Assembly: GCA_041690675.1 (NCBI GenBank)
Contig: JAWLGU010000002.1
Span: 62,001 to 126,000 of the forward strand
Length of the DNA: 64,000 nucleotides
Source of the DNA: UBA7803 sp041690675
Lineage (GTDB): Bacteria > Pseudomonadota > Gammaproteobacteria > Pseudomonadales > Azotimanducaceae
Direction of reading: 5' to 3'
Shown here: positions 1-9,207 of the stretch, one piece after another
Numbering within the stretch: position 1 is the first letter of the stretch
Layout of the letters: the number at the start of each line of letters is the position of its first letter
Notes under the pieces: model-generated
What the model was told of the DNA's origin: nothing
Database searches by the model: none
Seen by the model: only the letters and a program-made list of their open reading frames with translations
Program-made: the position numbers and the translations under genes

Positions 1-1
1 G

Positions 2-166
2 TATCGTTTCCTCAAGCAGGCCATGGCCGACGAGGAAGGCAACCGGGACATTCCCTGGAACTTCACCAAGTTTCTGGTGGACGGCGACGGCGAGGTCATC
101 GGCCGTTTCGCTCCCACTGTCACGCCGGATGAGATCGCACTGCAGCTCGACGAGCTGCTGCCCTGA
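2..166 (+). CDS. Glutathione peroxidase family protein, C-terminal end only
   Basis: The 5' end lies outside the window; 54 codons and the stop remain. The visible residues include PWNFTKFLVDGDGEV followed by RFAP and a final amphipathic helix, which is the usual C-terminal end of bacterial glutathione/thiol peroxidases (the WNFTKF block carries the Trp of the active-site tetrad). Members reduce hydroperoxides with glutathione or thioredoxin. The active-site Cys/Sec and Gln are not in view, so the reductant cannot be judged. It converges with the PQQ sugar dehydrogenase, with about 10 bp between the stops. Confidence 0.85.
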   Translation, partial: YRFLKQAMADEEGNRDIPWNFTKFLVDGDGEVIGRFAPTVTPDEIALQLDELLP

Positions 167-175
167 GCGCGCGCC

Positions 176-1264
176 TCAGCGCGGCTCCACCCGCAACAGC
201 CGCCCCTGCGCGTTGTCGGTGAGCAGGTACAGGTAGCCGTCGCGGCCCACGTCCACGCTGCGGATGCGCTCGCCGAGCTCGGAGAACAGCGCCTCCTGTT
301 CAGTCACCCGGCCGTCCTCCAGACGTAGGCGGCGCACCTCCCGGTCCACCAGGGCGCCGAGGAACAGATCGCCTTGCCACTTCGGGAATGCGGCCCCGCG
401 GTACACCGTGAGCCCGCTGGGCGCGATGGATGGCACCCAGTACTCCACCGGCTGCTCCATGCCCGGCAGCTTGGTGAACGGGGACACGTAGGCGCCGCTG
501 TAATCCATGCCGTAGGTGATGGCGGGCCAACCGTAGTTCGCGCCCGGTCGCAGCAGATTCAGCTCGTCACCGCCCCGCGGGCCGTGCTCGTGCTGCCACA
601 CCTGGCCGCTGACCGGGTCCACGGTCAGGCCCTGAGGGTTGCGGTGGCCGTAGCTCCACACCGCTTCCGCCGCATCGTCGCGGCCCACGAAGGGATTGTC
701 CGCCGGGATGCTGCCGTCGTCGGCGATACGCACGGTCTTGCCCAGCAGCGACTTCAGGTTCTGAGCCTCTTCCCGATAGTCGAAGCCGTCGCCGGTGGTC
801 AGCAGCAGAGTGCCGTCGGGCAGGAACGCCATGGCGCCGCCGTAGTGCTGGGGCGTGCTCTTGGTGGGAGTCACGGTGAAGATCACCTCCACGTCTTCCA
901 GTCCTTCGGCGCCCAGGCGCCCGCGGGCGACCCGGGTGGCGTTGGCGGCGGCGCCGCCGTAAGCGTAGGAGACGTAGACCAGGCGGTTGGCCTCGAAGCG
1001 GGGATGGAGGATCACGTCGAGCAGCCCGCCCTGACCCCGGAAGAACACCTCCGGTACTCCGGCGAGCGGCACCGACAGGGTGCCGTCCGGCGCCACCCGG
1101 CGCAGCCGCCCGGGACGCTCGGTGATCAGCATGTCGCCGCCGGGCAGGAAGGCGAGCCCCCAGGGAAGCTCCAGCCCTTCGGCGACGGTGACGACCCGGT
1201 GACCTCCGGCCAGTGCCTGACCGGCGAAGGCGGCGAGCATCAGGCACAGCAGGTGCTTCAGCAT
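176..1264 (-). CDS. PQQ-dependent sugar dehydrogenase (glucose/sorbosone dehydrogenase family)
   Basis: 362 residues. A hydrophobic N-terminus ending near ALAGG indicates export to the periplasm. The mature part is a six-bladed propeller of the soluble aldose sugar dehydrogenase family: LPWGLAFLPGG and ITERPGRLRR near the start, GHRNPQGL in the middle, and the diagnostic HEHGPRGGDELN followed by GANYGWP. Family members oxidise aldoses with PQQ and Ca2+. I chose the ATG at 1264 because AGGAG lies just upstream and the signal peptide starts there; a longer reading frame upstream adds a poor leader. No PQQ biosynthesis genes are in the window, and many family members have unknown substrates. Confidence 0.9.
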   Translation of the reverse strand: MLKHLLCLMLAAFAGQALAGGHRVVTVAEGLELPWGLAFLPGGDMLITERPGRLRRVAPDGTLSVPLAGVPEVFFRGQGGLLDVILHPRFEANRLVYVSYAYGGAAANATRVARGRLGAEGLEDVEVIFTVTPTKSTPQHYGGAMAFLPDGTLLLTTGDGFDYREEAQNLKSLLGKTVRIADDGSIPADNPFVGRDDAAEAVWSYGHRNPQGLTVDPVSGQVWQHEHGPRGGDELNLLRPGANYGWPAITYGMDYSGAYVSPFTKLPGMEQPVEYWVPSIAPSGLTVYRGAAFPKWQGDLFLGALVDREVRRLRLEDGRVTEQEALFSELGERIRSVDVGRDGYLYLLTDNAQGRLLRVEPR

Positions 1265-1391
1265 GGTGTGGAGACTCCTGTCGCAGCGGCCCCCAGTGTA
1301 CTGCATCGGCTCTGTAACATCGGCCCGTGCAGGGTACACTGCCGACCCGGCGGGCCGGGACCGCATGCGAACACTCGTTGAGGGAGGGGGA

Positions 1392-1826
1392 ATGCTACGG
1401 ACGCTCTGCGCCTATCTGGGGGCGGTGATCACCGCCTACGCGACCGCTACCATCGCTCACACCCAGTGGGTGTTATGGAGCTTGAGCCGCATGGGCGCAC
1501 CGGTGGGGTTGGACGACCGCCTGGCGGCGACCGGTCACGATCTGGTGGGGATGGCCACCTCCTACCTGCCCATCATCGCCGTGGGCCTGGCCATTGCCTT
1601 TCCGGTGGCGGGGCTGCTCGCCCGGAGCTTGCCCCGGCTGCGCTGGCTGGCGTATCCCCTCGGCGGCGGGGTGGCGCTGCTCGCCATCCACGTGATCCTG
1701 TATCAGCTACTCGCGGTCACCCCCATTGCGTCCGCCCGCACGATGCTGGGGCTCACGGTACAGGCGTTGTGCGGCGTCCTGGGGGGCTGGGTGTTTCGTG
1801 AAGGCATGAGGAGACGAGTTCGATGA
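1392..1826 (+). CDS. Small integral membrane protein, unknown function
   Basis: 144 residues with about four hydrophobic helices: one near residues 2-25, one around 55-75, one around 85-105 and one around 112-135. The C-terminus is arginine-rich (RRRVR), placing it in the cytoplasm. The ATG at 1392 has a very strong ribosome site (GGAGGGGGA) directly in front; upstream in-frame ATGs lack one. The stop overlaps the start of the AbgT transporter by 4 bp (ATGA), so the two are translationally coupled and may work together. I do not recognise a named family. Confidence 0.8.
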   Translation: MLRTLCAYLGAVITAYATATIAHTQWVLWSLSRMGAPVGLDDRLAATGHDLVGMATSYLPIIAVGLAIAFPVAGLLARSLPRLRWLAYPLGGGVALLAIHVILYQLLAVTPIASARTMLGLTVQALCGVLGGWVFREGMRRRVR

Positions 1827-3364
1827 GCGAGCAAGCGAGCGGCCGCCTGGCAGGAATCCTCGACCGGGTGGAGCGCCTGGGCAACCGGCTGCCCGATCCG
1901 GCGCTCTTGTTCTTCGTGCTGCTGCTGGTGGTGTGGGTGCTTTCCGCCATCATGGCCCGCTTCAGCTACGATTTCGTGGATCCCCGCACGGGCAGCGCCA
2001 TCGAGGTGGTCAACCTGCTCACTCCCGAGTCGCTGGCGAGCTTTCTCGCCGACATGGTGGAGACCTTCGTCACCTTCCATCCCCTGGGGGTGGTGCTCCT
2101 GGCCATGCTGGGCATCGGCGTCGCGGATCACACCGGGTTCATCCGCGCCGGCCTGAGGGCGTTGCTGGCGGTGACCGGGCGGCGCCTGCTCACGCCCATG
2201 CTGCTGCTCATCGGCATCATCAGCCACAGCGCCGTGGACGCGGGCTACGTGCTGGTGATTCCGCTGGGCGCGGTCATGTTCCAGGCGGCGGGTCGTCATC
2301 CCCTGGTGGGAATCGCCGTGGCCTTCGCCGGCGTGTCCGGGGGCTTCAGCGCCAACCTGGTGCCGTCCGCCCTGGATCCCCTGCTGCAGGGCATCAGTCA
2401 GGTGGGCGCCCGGCTGATCGACCCGGACATCGTCCTCAACCCCCTGAACAACTGGTTCTTCACCGCCGCTTCCACGTTCCTCATCGTCGGTCTGGGCTGG
2501 TACGTCGCAGAGCGGGTGGTGGAACCCAGGCTGGCGTCGGTGCCGGTGGACGGCGATCTGGCGGGCGCTCCGGCGTTGGAGCTGCTTTCCGCCGAGGAGC
2601 GGCGCGGGCTGCGCGCCGGCCTTCTGGCCATGGGTGTTGCGGTGGTGGCCCTGGTGGTGAGCGCCCTCCCCGCGGGCTCCGCCTGGCGGGCGCCGGACGG
2701 CGCGCTCGCCGCCTCGGGGGCGCCGCTGATGCGCAGCATCGTGCCGTTGATCTTCATGTTCTTCCTGCTGCCCGGCGTGATCTACGGCTACGTGGCGGGC
2801 ACGGTGAGCAGCCATCGGGACATCGTCGCCGGCATGACGAAGGCCATGAGCGGTATGGCGTACTACGTGGTGATGGCGTTCTTCGCGGCGCTGTTCATCG
2901 CCGAGTTCGGGCGCTCCAATCTAGGCGCCCTGGTGGCGCTGCAGGGGGCGGCGTGGCTGCAGGCCGCGGCAATGCCGGCCGCGCTCACCATGGTGGGGGT
3001 CGTCCTCATCACCGGTCTGGTGAACCTGTTCGTGGGCTCGGCCTCCGCGAAATGGGCCCTGCTCGCGCCCATTCTGGTGCCCATGCTCATGCAGCTCGGC
3101 ATTTCTCCCGATCTCACCCAGGCCGCCTACCGGGTGGGCGATTCCTCCACCAACATCATCACGCCGCTCATGCCCTACTTCCCGCTGGTGGTGGTGTTCT
3201 GTCAGCGTTACGTGACCGGCACCGGAATCGGCACCGTGGTGGCCATGATGCTGCCCTTCACGGTGGTGTTTCTGGTGGTATGGACGGCTTTCCTGCTGAT
3301 CTACTGGTCGCTGGGGATCCCCCTGGGTCTGCAGGCCAGTTACGTGTATCCGGCGCCGGGCTGA
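1823..3364 (+). CDS. AbgT-family transporter (p-aminobenzoyl-glutamate type)
   Basis: 513 residues, the usual length for AbgT. It is highly hydrophobic with many membrane helices and two hairpin-like re-entrant segments. Diagnostic blocks are GNRLPDPALLFF near the N-terminus, the conserved segment beginning GSASAKWALLAPILVPM, and VGDSSTNIITPLMPYFPL near residue 440. E. coli AbgT imports p-aminobenzoyl-glutamate; other members (MtrF, YdaH) are reported to export sulfonamides using the proton gradient, so direction and substrate are open. It starts inside the stop codon of the preceding membrane protein. No abgA/abgB amidohydrolase genes are adjacent. Confidence 0.92.
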   Translation: MSEQASGRLAGILDRVERLGNRLPDPALLFFVLLLVVWVLSAIMARFSYDFVDPRTGSAIEVVNLLTPESLASFLADMVETFVTFHPLGVVLLAMLGIGVADHTGFIRAGLRALLAVTGRRLLTPMLLLIGIISHSAVDAGYVLVIPLGAVMFQAAGRHPLVGIAVAFAGVSGGFSANLVPSALDPLLQGISQVGARLIDPDIVLNPLNNWFFTAASTFLIVGLGWYVAERVVEPRLASVPVDGDLAGAPALELLSAEERRGLRAGLLAMGVAVVALVVSALPAGSAWRAPDGALAASGAPLMRSIVPLIFMFFLLPGVIYGYVAGTVSSHRDIVAGMTKAMSGMAYYVVMAFFAALFIAEFGRSNLGALVALQGAAWLQAAAMPAALTMVGVVLITGLVNLFVGSASAKWALLAPILVPMLMQLGISPDLTQAAYRVGDSSTNIITPLMPYFPLVVVFCQRYVTGTGIGTVVAMMLPFTVVFLVVWTAFLLIYWSLGIPLGLQASYVYPAPG

Positions 3365-3372
3365 GGCGTTCC

Positions 3373-4101
3373 CTAATCGCCGCGGCCGGTGCGGATCCCG
3401 AACGTGGCCTGCACGTCGCGCCGCAGGGTGATGAGTCCCGGCGAGAAGCTGTCCTTGGCGGCGCTGCTGCGCGCCATGGCTTCCATCACCATGGGTTGAA
3501 CCTGATGGCCGCTGGTGCTGGCGTTCTTCAGCGGCCCGAGCCGAACCCCGAATCGCTCGGCGACCTGGCGCGCCTCGCGCACCGCGTCGTCGATGGCCAG
3601 ATCCAGAGCCTGGCGCTCGAGCCCCTCGCGGTTGGCCACGTCCAGCCGGACGCCGCCCACACCGTTCACGCCCCGCTCCAGCGCGCCGTTGATGAGATCC
3701 GCCAGCCGCGTCAGATCCTCCAGGTGCACCTCGATGCTGCGGGTGGCGATGACCCCTTCCACCGGCTCTTTCTCCTCCGGCCGGGGATAGCGGGGAAACA
3801 CGTGGACCGCCGCCGCAGTGACGTGGCGGCGCGGGATCTTCAGCTCGTCGGCCAGCTCGAGCACCCTTGCCACCACCTGGTCGAGCTCGGTTTTCAGTGC
3901 CGCGGGCTCCAGGCCCTCCCGGCGCACTTCCAGGGTGACCTCCGCGATGTCCGGAACCGCCTGGATCTCTCCGAATCCGGAGACGTGGATGCCGGTGAGG
4001 GGTTCCTGGGCCACGGCGGGCGCAGCGGCGGGCACGGCCGCGGACGCAGCCACGAGCAGGAAGAAGAGTCGGCGTGACAGCCTGGGCAGCGGCAAAATCA
4101 T
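3373..4101 (-). CDS. SIMPL domain (DUF541) periplasmic protein
   Basis: 242 residues. The N-terminus (MILPLPRLSRRLFFLLV... ending near AVAQ) is a signal peptide. The mature part starts GIHVSGFGEIQAVPDIAEVTLEV, the typical opening of SIMPL/DUF541 proteins such as E. coli YggE, and continues with the family's IPRRHVTAAAVHV and GALERGVNGVGGV-like segments. YggE-type proteins are linked to oxidative-stress tolerance and oligomerise; the molecular role is not settled. It converges with the AbgT gene (8 bp apart) and is divergent from the patatin gene. Confidence 0.88.
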   Translation of the reverse strand: MILPLPRLSRRLFFLLVAASAAVPAAAPAVAQEPLTGIHVSGFGEIQAVPDIAEVTLEVRREGLEPAALKTELDQVVARVLELADELKIPRRHVTAAAVHVFPRYPRPEEKEPVEGVIATRSIEVHLEDLTRLADLINGALERGVNGVGGVRLDVANREGLERQALDLAIDDAVREARQVAERFGVRLGPLKNASTSGHQVQPMVMEAMARSSAAKDSFSPGLITLRRDVQATFGIRTGRGD

Positions 4102-4133
4102 GGATCTCGCTCCGAATGATCGATGGGCGCCAC

Positions 4134-4147
4134 TATAATCGTTCGCT
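4134..4147 (+). promoter_or_regulatory. -10 box TATAAT directly ahead of the patatin start (possible leaderless mRNA)
   Basis: A perfect TATAAT occupies 4134-4139 and the ATG begins at 4148, so the expected transcription start (6-8 nt after the box) falls on or next to the start codon. No Shine-Dalgarno-like purine run lies between them. The -35 region (about 4111-4116) is poor. This is a reading of consensus only. Confidence 0.45.
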
Positions 4148-6529
4148 ATGGCGAAGAAAGAGCTTCGGCTGGCTGTGGTGATCTACGGGGGGGCTTCCCT
4201 CGCCGTGTACATGCACGGGGTCAGCAAGGAGCTGACGAAGCTGATTCGGGCTTCCAAGGTGCTCCACGAGGTTGGCCCGCACCAGGCCCGGGACCTGAGT
4301 TATGCCGAGGGACCCGATCCCCGCCCTCACGACACCGAGGCGGTGTACTTCGACATCCTGCGGGAGATCAACCGCCGGGGCCATTTCCGGGTGGTCATCG
4401 ACGTCATCGCCGGTGCCTCGGCCGGGGCCATCAACGGGGTGATGATGGCCAAGGCCCTGGTGGACGACGCGTCCCTCGACGCGCAGACAGCGGGGTGGCT
4501 GCAGCAGGCGGACGTGGAGCATCTGGGGGCCGAGGATCCCACCCGCTGGCGCAAATGGTACCTGTATCCGTTCCTGCGCATGCTCTCGTTCTGGCTGCCT
4601 CGGGACATCGGCGCGAGCCCGGAGACCCGGGAGAAGATCGCCCGGCTGGTTCGCTCTTCCTGGTTTCAGCCGCCGTTCTCCGGGGAGCGGCTGTGTCACC
4701 ACTTCTTCGATGCCCTGGATGCCATGACGGCGTCGCGCCGCCCGGGCAGCAGCCTGCTGCCGCCGGGTCAGCGCCTTGACGTATACGCCAGCATCACCGA
4801 TCTGGTGGGTTACCCGCGGGCCATCCGGCTGCACGAGGAGCTGGTGGCGCGGGAGACGGAGCACGCCGCCTTCTGCCAGCTCACTCACGTGGCGGCGCAG
4901 CCTCAGACCAGCGATTTCGCCGACGACAACCTTCCGGCGCTGGTGTGGGCCGCCCGGGCCAGCTCCTCCTACGCCGGCGCCTTTCCGCCGTTCCACCACG
5001 CCGAGCTGCGCCGGGTACTGGCCGAGCGGCGCCTGTCGTGGTCCCGGGAACGCGCATTCCTCCGCGACAGTATCCGAGCCCGGGACGGCACCCCGGCGTG
5101 GCGCCATTTCGACCCGGCGGAGCGCTACTTCGTCGACGGCGGCATCGTCAACAACAAGCCGTTCGTTGCGGCGCTGCAGGCGTTGAACCATCGCCCCTCC
5201 GACCGGCAGGTGGAACGCTGCCTGGTCTACATCGAGCCGGATCCGAGCCTCGAGACCACCGCGGACCCGGTCCGCGACCTCGGATATCTGGCCACCCTGC
5301 GGGCCGCCTTGTCGTCCATCCCGCGCAACCAGCCCATTCTCGACGACCTGAACGAGATCGTCGCCCAGGACACCCGGGTGCAGATCAACCGGCGCATCAT
5401 CGACGCCAACCGCGGCGACATCGAGCGCATGGTGGCGGACCTGCGGGCGAGCCATGCGGGCGGAGAGGTGACGCTCCCGCGGATCCGCGAGCTGCGCGCC
5501 GCCATGGCGGATCAGGCGGAACGCGCCATGGGGCTCGCGTATCACGCATACGTGCAGCGCCGGGTGTGGCGGCTGGTGGACGCGCTGGTGCAGGCATGGC
5601 TCGAGCTGGCCGAGCTGACCGAGGAGCCGGTCGTCGGCCAGGCGATGGAATTGGGCGTGGCTCACTGGTGGCACCGCGACGGCGCGGCCGATGGCGCGTC
5701 CGCGGACGCTGCGGCGGTTTCCGCGGTCGGCGAACGGCCTCGCCGGGACCGCTCCCAGGAGACGTTTCTGGAAGCCTTCGACGTGACGTTCCGGGTACGG
5801 CGCCTGCAGTTCCTCATCCGCCGCATCAACCGCCACGAGGACGATCCCCGCCTGGACGAGCGCTCGCGCGAGGCGCTGGACGGCTTGAAGCAACGGGCTT
5901 ACGACTTCATGGCGCAGTGCTACCGGCTGCGGCGCTGGGAGCAGCTCGACGCGGCGATGATGAGCCGGCTGGTGGACGCGGCCGGGCGGCTGCCGCTGCC
6001 GGCGGACGAGGCCCTGTCGTTGCTGACGACCCTGTCCGACTCCCTCGCCTTGGGGGCGGTGGACCAGGCGCTGGATCAGGCCGTGTTCGAGTGCCACCAA
6101 CGGCTGGTGAGCGAGCCGCTGCGCGAGGCGCTGCTCGGCGACTACCTGGGATTCCCCGTCTACGACGTCCTGCTCCTGGCGCCCGGCTCCCTGGAGGGGG
6201 GGCCGGACCCGCTCACCCCCATCCGGGTGGAGCGCATCAGCCCGGCGGACGCGCGCGTGCTCGGCGGCATCTTCGACCGCCTGCGGTGCCGTGACTTCAT
6301 GGGCTTCGTGGGCTTCTTCAACCGCGACTACCGGGAGCACGACTATCTCTGGGGGCGCCTGAACGGGGCGGAGCGCGTGGTGGACCTGCTCAGCGCCGTG
6401 GCGGGAGACGCCATCCCGGATCCCGTGGCGCTCAAGCGCCGGCTGTTTCGAGCCATCGTCGAGCGCGAGCGCCCGCGGCTGCGCCGCGCCGCCGCCGAGC
6501 TCGACCGGGTGGCTCGCAGCCTCGGCTGA
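4148..6529 (+). CDS. Large patatin-like phospholipase (patatin-related, DUF3376 type)
   Basis: 793 residues. The N-terminal patatin domain (about 1-345) has the glycine-rich oxyanion segment YGGASLAVYMHG (13-24), the nucleophile elbow GASAG (Ser91) and the DGG of the Ser-Asp dyad (Asp330), followed by NNKPF. The remaining 450 residues are mostly helical and match the layout of patatin-related proteins with a C-terminal DUF3376 extension. The family hydrolyses lipid acyl esters; substrate and location here are unknown. No signal peptide is visible, so a cytoplasmic or membrane-peripheral role is likely. The TATAAT box and missing ribosome site suggest leaderless expression. Confidence 0.9.
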   Translation: MAKKELRLAVVIYGGASLAVYMHGVSKELTKLIRASKVLHEVGPHQARDLSYAEGPDPRPHDTEAVYFDILREINRRGHFRVVIDVIAGASAGAINGVMMAKALVDDASLDAQTAGWLQQADVEHLGAEDPTRWRKWYLYPFLRMLSFWLPRDIGASPETREKIARLVRSSWFQPPFSGERLCHHFFDALDAMTASRRPGSSLLPPGQRLDVYASITDLVGYPRAIRLHEELVARETEHAAFCQLTHVAAQPQTSDFADDNLPALVWAARASSSYAGAFPPFHHAELRRVLAERRLSWSRERAFLRDSIRARDGTPAWRHFDPAERYFVDGGIVNNKPFVAALQALNHRPSDRQVERCLVYIEPDPSLETTADPVRDLGYLATLRAALSSIPRNQPILDDLNEIVAQDTRVQINRRIIDANRGDIERMVADLRASHAGGEVTLPRIRELRAAMADQAERAMGLAYHAYVQRRVWRLVDALVQAWLELAELTEEPVVGQAMELGVAHWWHRDGAADGASADAAAVSAVGERPRRDRSQETFLEAFDVTFRVRRLQFLIRRINRHEDDPRLDERSREALDGLKQRAYDFMAQCYRLRRWEQLDAAMMSRLVDAAGRLPLPADEALSLLTTLSDSLALGAVDQALDQAVFECHQRLVSEPLREALLGDYLGFPVYDVLLLAPGSLEGGPDPLTPIRVERISPADARVLGGIFDRLRCRDFMGFVGFFNRDYREHDYLWGRLNGAERVVDLLSAVAGDAIPDPVALKRRLFRAIVERERPRLRRAAAELDRVARSLG

Positions 6530-6532
6530 GCG

Positions 6533-6841
6533 TCAGCGGCGCCGGCGCAGGACTTCCAGCTCGTCGAGCAGTTCCAGGGCCAGGGCCACCCCCGGCAGGT
6601 TCACTCCCAGATCCTGCTGCAGCCGCACGGCCCGCTGCACACGCACCACGGCGATGCCGTCGAAGTGCCAGCGGTGGGGCCGGCCAGCCACCGACGCGGC
6701 GGGGCCGGGCTGCGGTGTGATCACCCCCTCGGCCACCAGCTCCACGAGGTACTCGGCGTGCACCCCGCAGATCCGGCACATGTCCCGCAGGGTGAACCGC
6801 AGGCGCTCGTCCAGCAGCTCCGGATCGATGATCACGCTCAT
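6533..6841 (-). CDS. cbpM: Chaperone modulator CbpM
   Basis: 102 residues, the normal CbpM size. It opens with a short strand and FTLRDMCRICGVHAEYLVELVAEGVITP, the MerR-like helix-turn-helix typical of CbpM, and later has FDGIAVVRVQRAVRLQQDLGVNLPGVALALELL. CbpM binds the J-domain of CbpA and blocks its stimulation of DnaK. The start overlaps the end of cbpA by 4 bp on the same strand, which is the usual cbpA-cbpM operon. Confidence 0.93.
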   Translation of the reverse strand: MSVIIDPELLDERLRFTLRDMCRICGVHAEYLVELVAEGVITPQPGPAASVAGRPHRWHFDGIAVVRVQRAVRLQQDLGVNLPGVALALELLDELEVLRRRR

Positions 6842-7746
6842 GAGGAGGACCTCGGATCGAAGTTCATGGTGGCGGCCATCTGCTCGTAGAGGGCGCGATG
6901 CTCGGGTTCATTCGCCGGCGGCAGCACCACCTTCAGGCTCACGTACTGATCCCCCGGAGGCTCACCGGGCAGGCCCCGCCCCTTCAGCCGCAGGCGGCTG
7001 CCGGACTGCGAGCCCGGGGGGATCTTGAGCTTCACCTCGCCGCCCAGGGTGGGCACTTTCACCTCGGCCCCCAGGACCGCTTCCCAGGGCGTCACCGGCA
7101 GCTCGTAGTGGATGTCCTTGCCTTCCGCGCGGAACTGCGGATGGGGCACCAGTCGGAACTCCACGAACAGGTCGCCCGGCTCGCCACCGCCGATGCCCGG
7201 GCCGCCCTGACCCTTGAGCCTGACCCGCTTGCCGTCGCTGATGCCCTTGGGGATCTTCACCCGCAGGCGCCGGGGCGGGGCGCCAGGCTGCGGCACGCTG
7301 ATCTCCACCGAGGCCTGGCGGAACGCCTCCTCCAGCGTGATCCCCACCCGGGCGTGCTCGTCGGCGCCCTTGAAGCCGCCGGCACGGCGGCCCTGGCGGC
7401 GGAAATCGTGGGCTCCGAACAGGGTCTCGAAGAAGTCGCTGAAGCCGCCGTCGTGCTGGGTGAAGCCGCCGCCACCGAAGGCGAAATGCTGCTCCCATTG
7501 CGGCGGCGGCTGGAAGTCCTGATGATCGCGCCAGTTGGCGCCCAGGGCGTCATAGGCGGCCCGCTTCTCGGGATCCGAGAGCACCTCGTACGCCTCGCCC
7601 ACCTCCTTGAACTTGTCCTCGGCGTCGGGCTCGGCGTTGACGTCCGGGTGGTACTTGCGCGCCAGCTTCCGGTAAGCCTTCTTGATCTCCTCGGCGGTGG
7701 CCTTCCGGTCCACCCCCAGCACCGCGTAGTAGTCACGATATTCCAT
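6838..7746 (-). CDS. cbpA: DnaJ-like co-chaperone CbpA (curved-DNA-binding protein)
   Basis: 302 residues. The J-domain spans about 1-68 with the HPD motif at 33-35, followed by a Gly/Phe-rich linker containing FGGGGF. The two C-terminal beta domains follow directly, without the zinc-binding CxxCxGxG repeats of DnaJ, so this is a class B J-protein. It stimulates DnaK ATPase; the E. coli homologue also binds curved DNA in stationary phase. cbpM follows in the same operon. The start at 7746 begins MEYRDYYAVLGV, typical for the family. Confidence 0.93.
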   Translation of the reverse strand: MEYRDYYAVLGVDRKATAEEIKKAYRKLARKYHPDVNAEPDAEDKFKEVGEAYEVLSDPEKRAAYDALGANWRDHQDFQPPPQWEQHFAFGGGGFTQHDGGFSDFFETLFGAHDFRRQGRRAGGFKGADEHARVGITLEEAFRQASVEISVPQPGAPPRRLRVKIPKGISDGKRVRLKGQGGPGIGGGEPGDLFVEFRLVPHPQFRAEGKDIHYELPVTPWEAVLGAEVKVPTLGGEVKLKIPPGSQSGSRLRLKGRGLPGEPPGDQYVSLKVVLPPANEPEHRALYEQMAATMNFDPRSSS

Positions 7747-7908
7747 CGAGCACCCGACCCGTCATTCACCGCTATAGATGTGGCCAGCGCCGAGCACATT
7801 CAACGCCGCGGACGTCAGCAGCGCTGCGCCGGACCTCCCCAAGGCGGCCCTGGATATGCATAATGCGCCGCCTCGTCCACCCCGGCCACCCCAGGACCAC
7901 GTGATCTC

Positions 7909-9177
7909 ATGGCGCAAACGCTCGTTCGTGTCAGTACCCTTCTGCTCGCCGTGGCCATCCTGCTGACGGGCCACGGGCTGCAGCTCACCCTGCTGCCGAT
8001 ACGCGGGGAGGCGCTGGGCTGGAGCAGCAACGCCATCGGGCTCACGGGCTCGGCGTATTTCGTCGGCTTCGTCCTCGGCTGCCTGACCATCCCGTCCATC
8101 GTCTCTCAGGTGGCCCACATCCGCACCTTCATGGTAATGGCGGCCGTCGCCACCATCGCGCTGCTCGGTGCCGGCATGTTCGATCACGTGGGGGCCTGGC
8201 TGGGGCTGCGCTGTGCTACCGGCTTCGCCTTCGCCGGGCTCTACATGGTCATGGAAAGCTGGCTCACCGAGGCGGCTGCGCCGGAGCGGCGCGGCCGGGT
8301 GCTGGCCACCTACTCCATGATCTCGCTGCTCGCCATGATGGCGGGTCAGGGCTTCGTGGGCCTGAGCGAACCCCAGGACCTCAAGCTGATCATGGGCGCG
8401 GCGGCCATACTCGGCCTCGCGATCATCCCCATCGGCCTCACCCGGATGGTGGCCCCGGCGCCCATCCCGCCGACCCGGTTCTCCCCCCGGGTGCTCATGG
8501 ACGCCTCCCGGGTGGCGGTGCTGAGCGCCTTCTTCGGCGGCCTGGTGACGGGCGCGTTCTGGTCCGTGGGACCGCTGGTGGGCCGCTCCTTCGGTCTGGA
8601 CGGTGCCGAGGTGGGTCTGATGATGGCCGCGGCCATCGTCGGCGGCGCGCTGGCGCAGTTTCCGGCGGGACGGCTGTCGGATCACACCGACCGGCGCTTC
8701 GTGGTGGCGGGGCTGTTCGTGCTGGGCGCCGCGCTGGCGCTGCTGGGCTGGTGGTTCGCCGCCGGCAGTCCGCGCTGGCTGTACCTGGCCATGTTCTTCA
8801 TCGGCGCCAGCGCCATGCCCATCTACCCGTTGTGCATCGCCACCGCCAGCGACGGCACCGATGTGCCCCTGATCCAGGTGGCCAGCGGCATCCTGATCAT
8901 GAACAGCCTGGGGTCGATTTTCGGACCGCTGCTGGTTTCGCCGCTGATGGCGAACCTGGGTGGCGGGGCGTTCTTCCTGTTCGTGGCCGGCAGCATGGGC
9001 ACCGGGGCCGCCTGGGCATTCTACCGGATCTCGGTGATCGAGCGGCCCCGGGTGCACGAGCACCGCTTCATGGTGGTGCCGAAGACGTCGGTAGTCGCAG
9101 CCGAACTGGCGGAGCTGGCGGAAGCGGCCGAAGCCGATGCCGGGCGCGGTCCGCAGGCCGCAGACGGCAGCCTCTGA
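7909..9177 (+). CDS. MFS transporter, YcaD-like
   Basis: 422 residues with twelve predicted membrane helices and a hydrophilic C-terminal tail rich in Glu/Ala. The loop between helices 2 and 3 and the RRGRVLATYSM segment after helix 5 fit the YcaD/sugar-type branch of the major facilitator superfamily. Substrate is unknown. It is divergent from cbpA across a 162 bp gap; within that gap TATGCATAAT around 7855 is a possible -10 region. It converges with the OmpA-family gene. Confidence 0.88.
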   Translation: MAQTLVRVSTLLLAVAILLTGHGLQLTLLPIRGEALGWSSNAIGLTGSAYFVGFVLGCLTIPSIVSQVAHIRTFMVMAAVATIALLGAGMFDHVGAWLGLRCATGFAFAGLYMVMESWLTEAAAPERRGRVLATYSMISLLAMMAGQGFVGLSEPQDLKLIMGAAAILGLAIIPIGLTRMVAPAPIPPTRFSPRVLMDASRVAVLSAFFGGLVTGAFWSVGPLVGRSFGLDGAEVGLMMAAAIVGGALAQFPAGRLSDHTDRRFVVAGLFVLGAALALLGWWFAAGSPRWLYLAMFFIGASAMPIYPLCIATASDGTDVPLIQVASGILIMNSLGSIFGPLLVSPLMANLGGGAFFLFVAGSMGTGAAWAFYRISVIERPRVHEHRFMVVPKTSVVAAELAELAEAAEADAGRGPQAADGSL

Positions 9178-9207
9178 GCCGGGCCTCCGGTCACTCCGTC
9201 GGACCGT

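Noticed and set aside
374..1381. Long open frame opposite the PQQ dehydrogenase
   Set aside because: Residue composition is His/Arg/Gly/Val-rich without any family pattern; it mirrors the codon structure of the real minus-strand gene, as expected in GC-rich DNA.
1933..4077. 714-codon open frame across the AbgT and SIMPL genes
   Set aside because: It crosses two convincing genes on opposite strands and has low-complexity Arg/Gly/His content.
7747..7908. Heat-shock (sigma-32) promoter for cbpA
   Set aside because: No convincing CTTGAAA or CCCCATNT boxes in the gap; only a loose TTGAAT and TATAGC at poor spacing.
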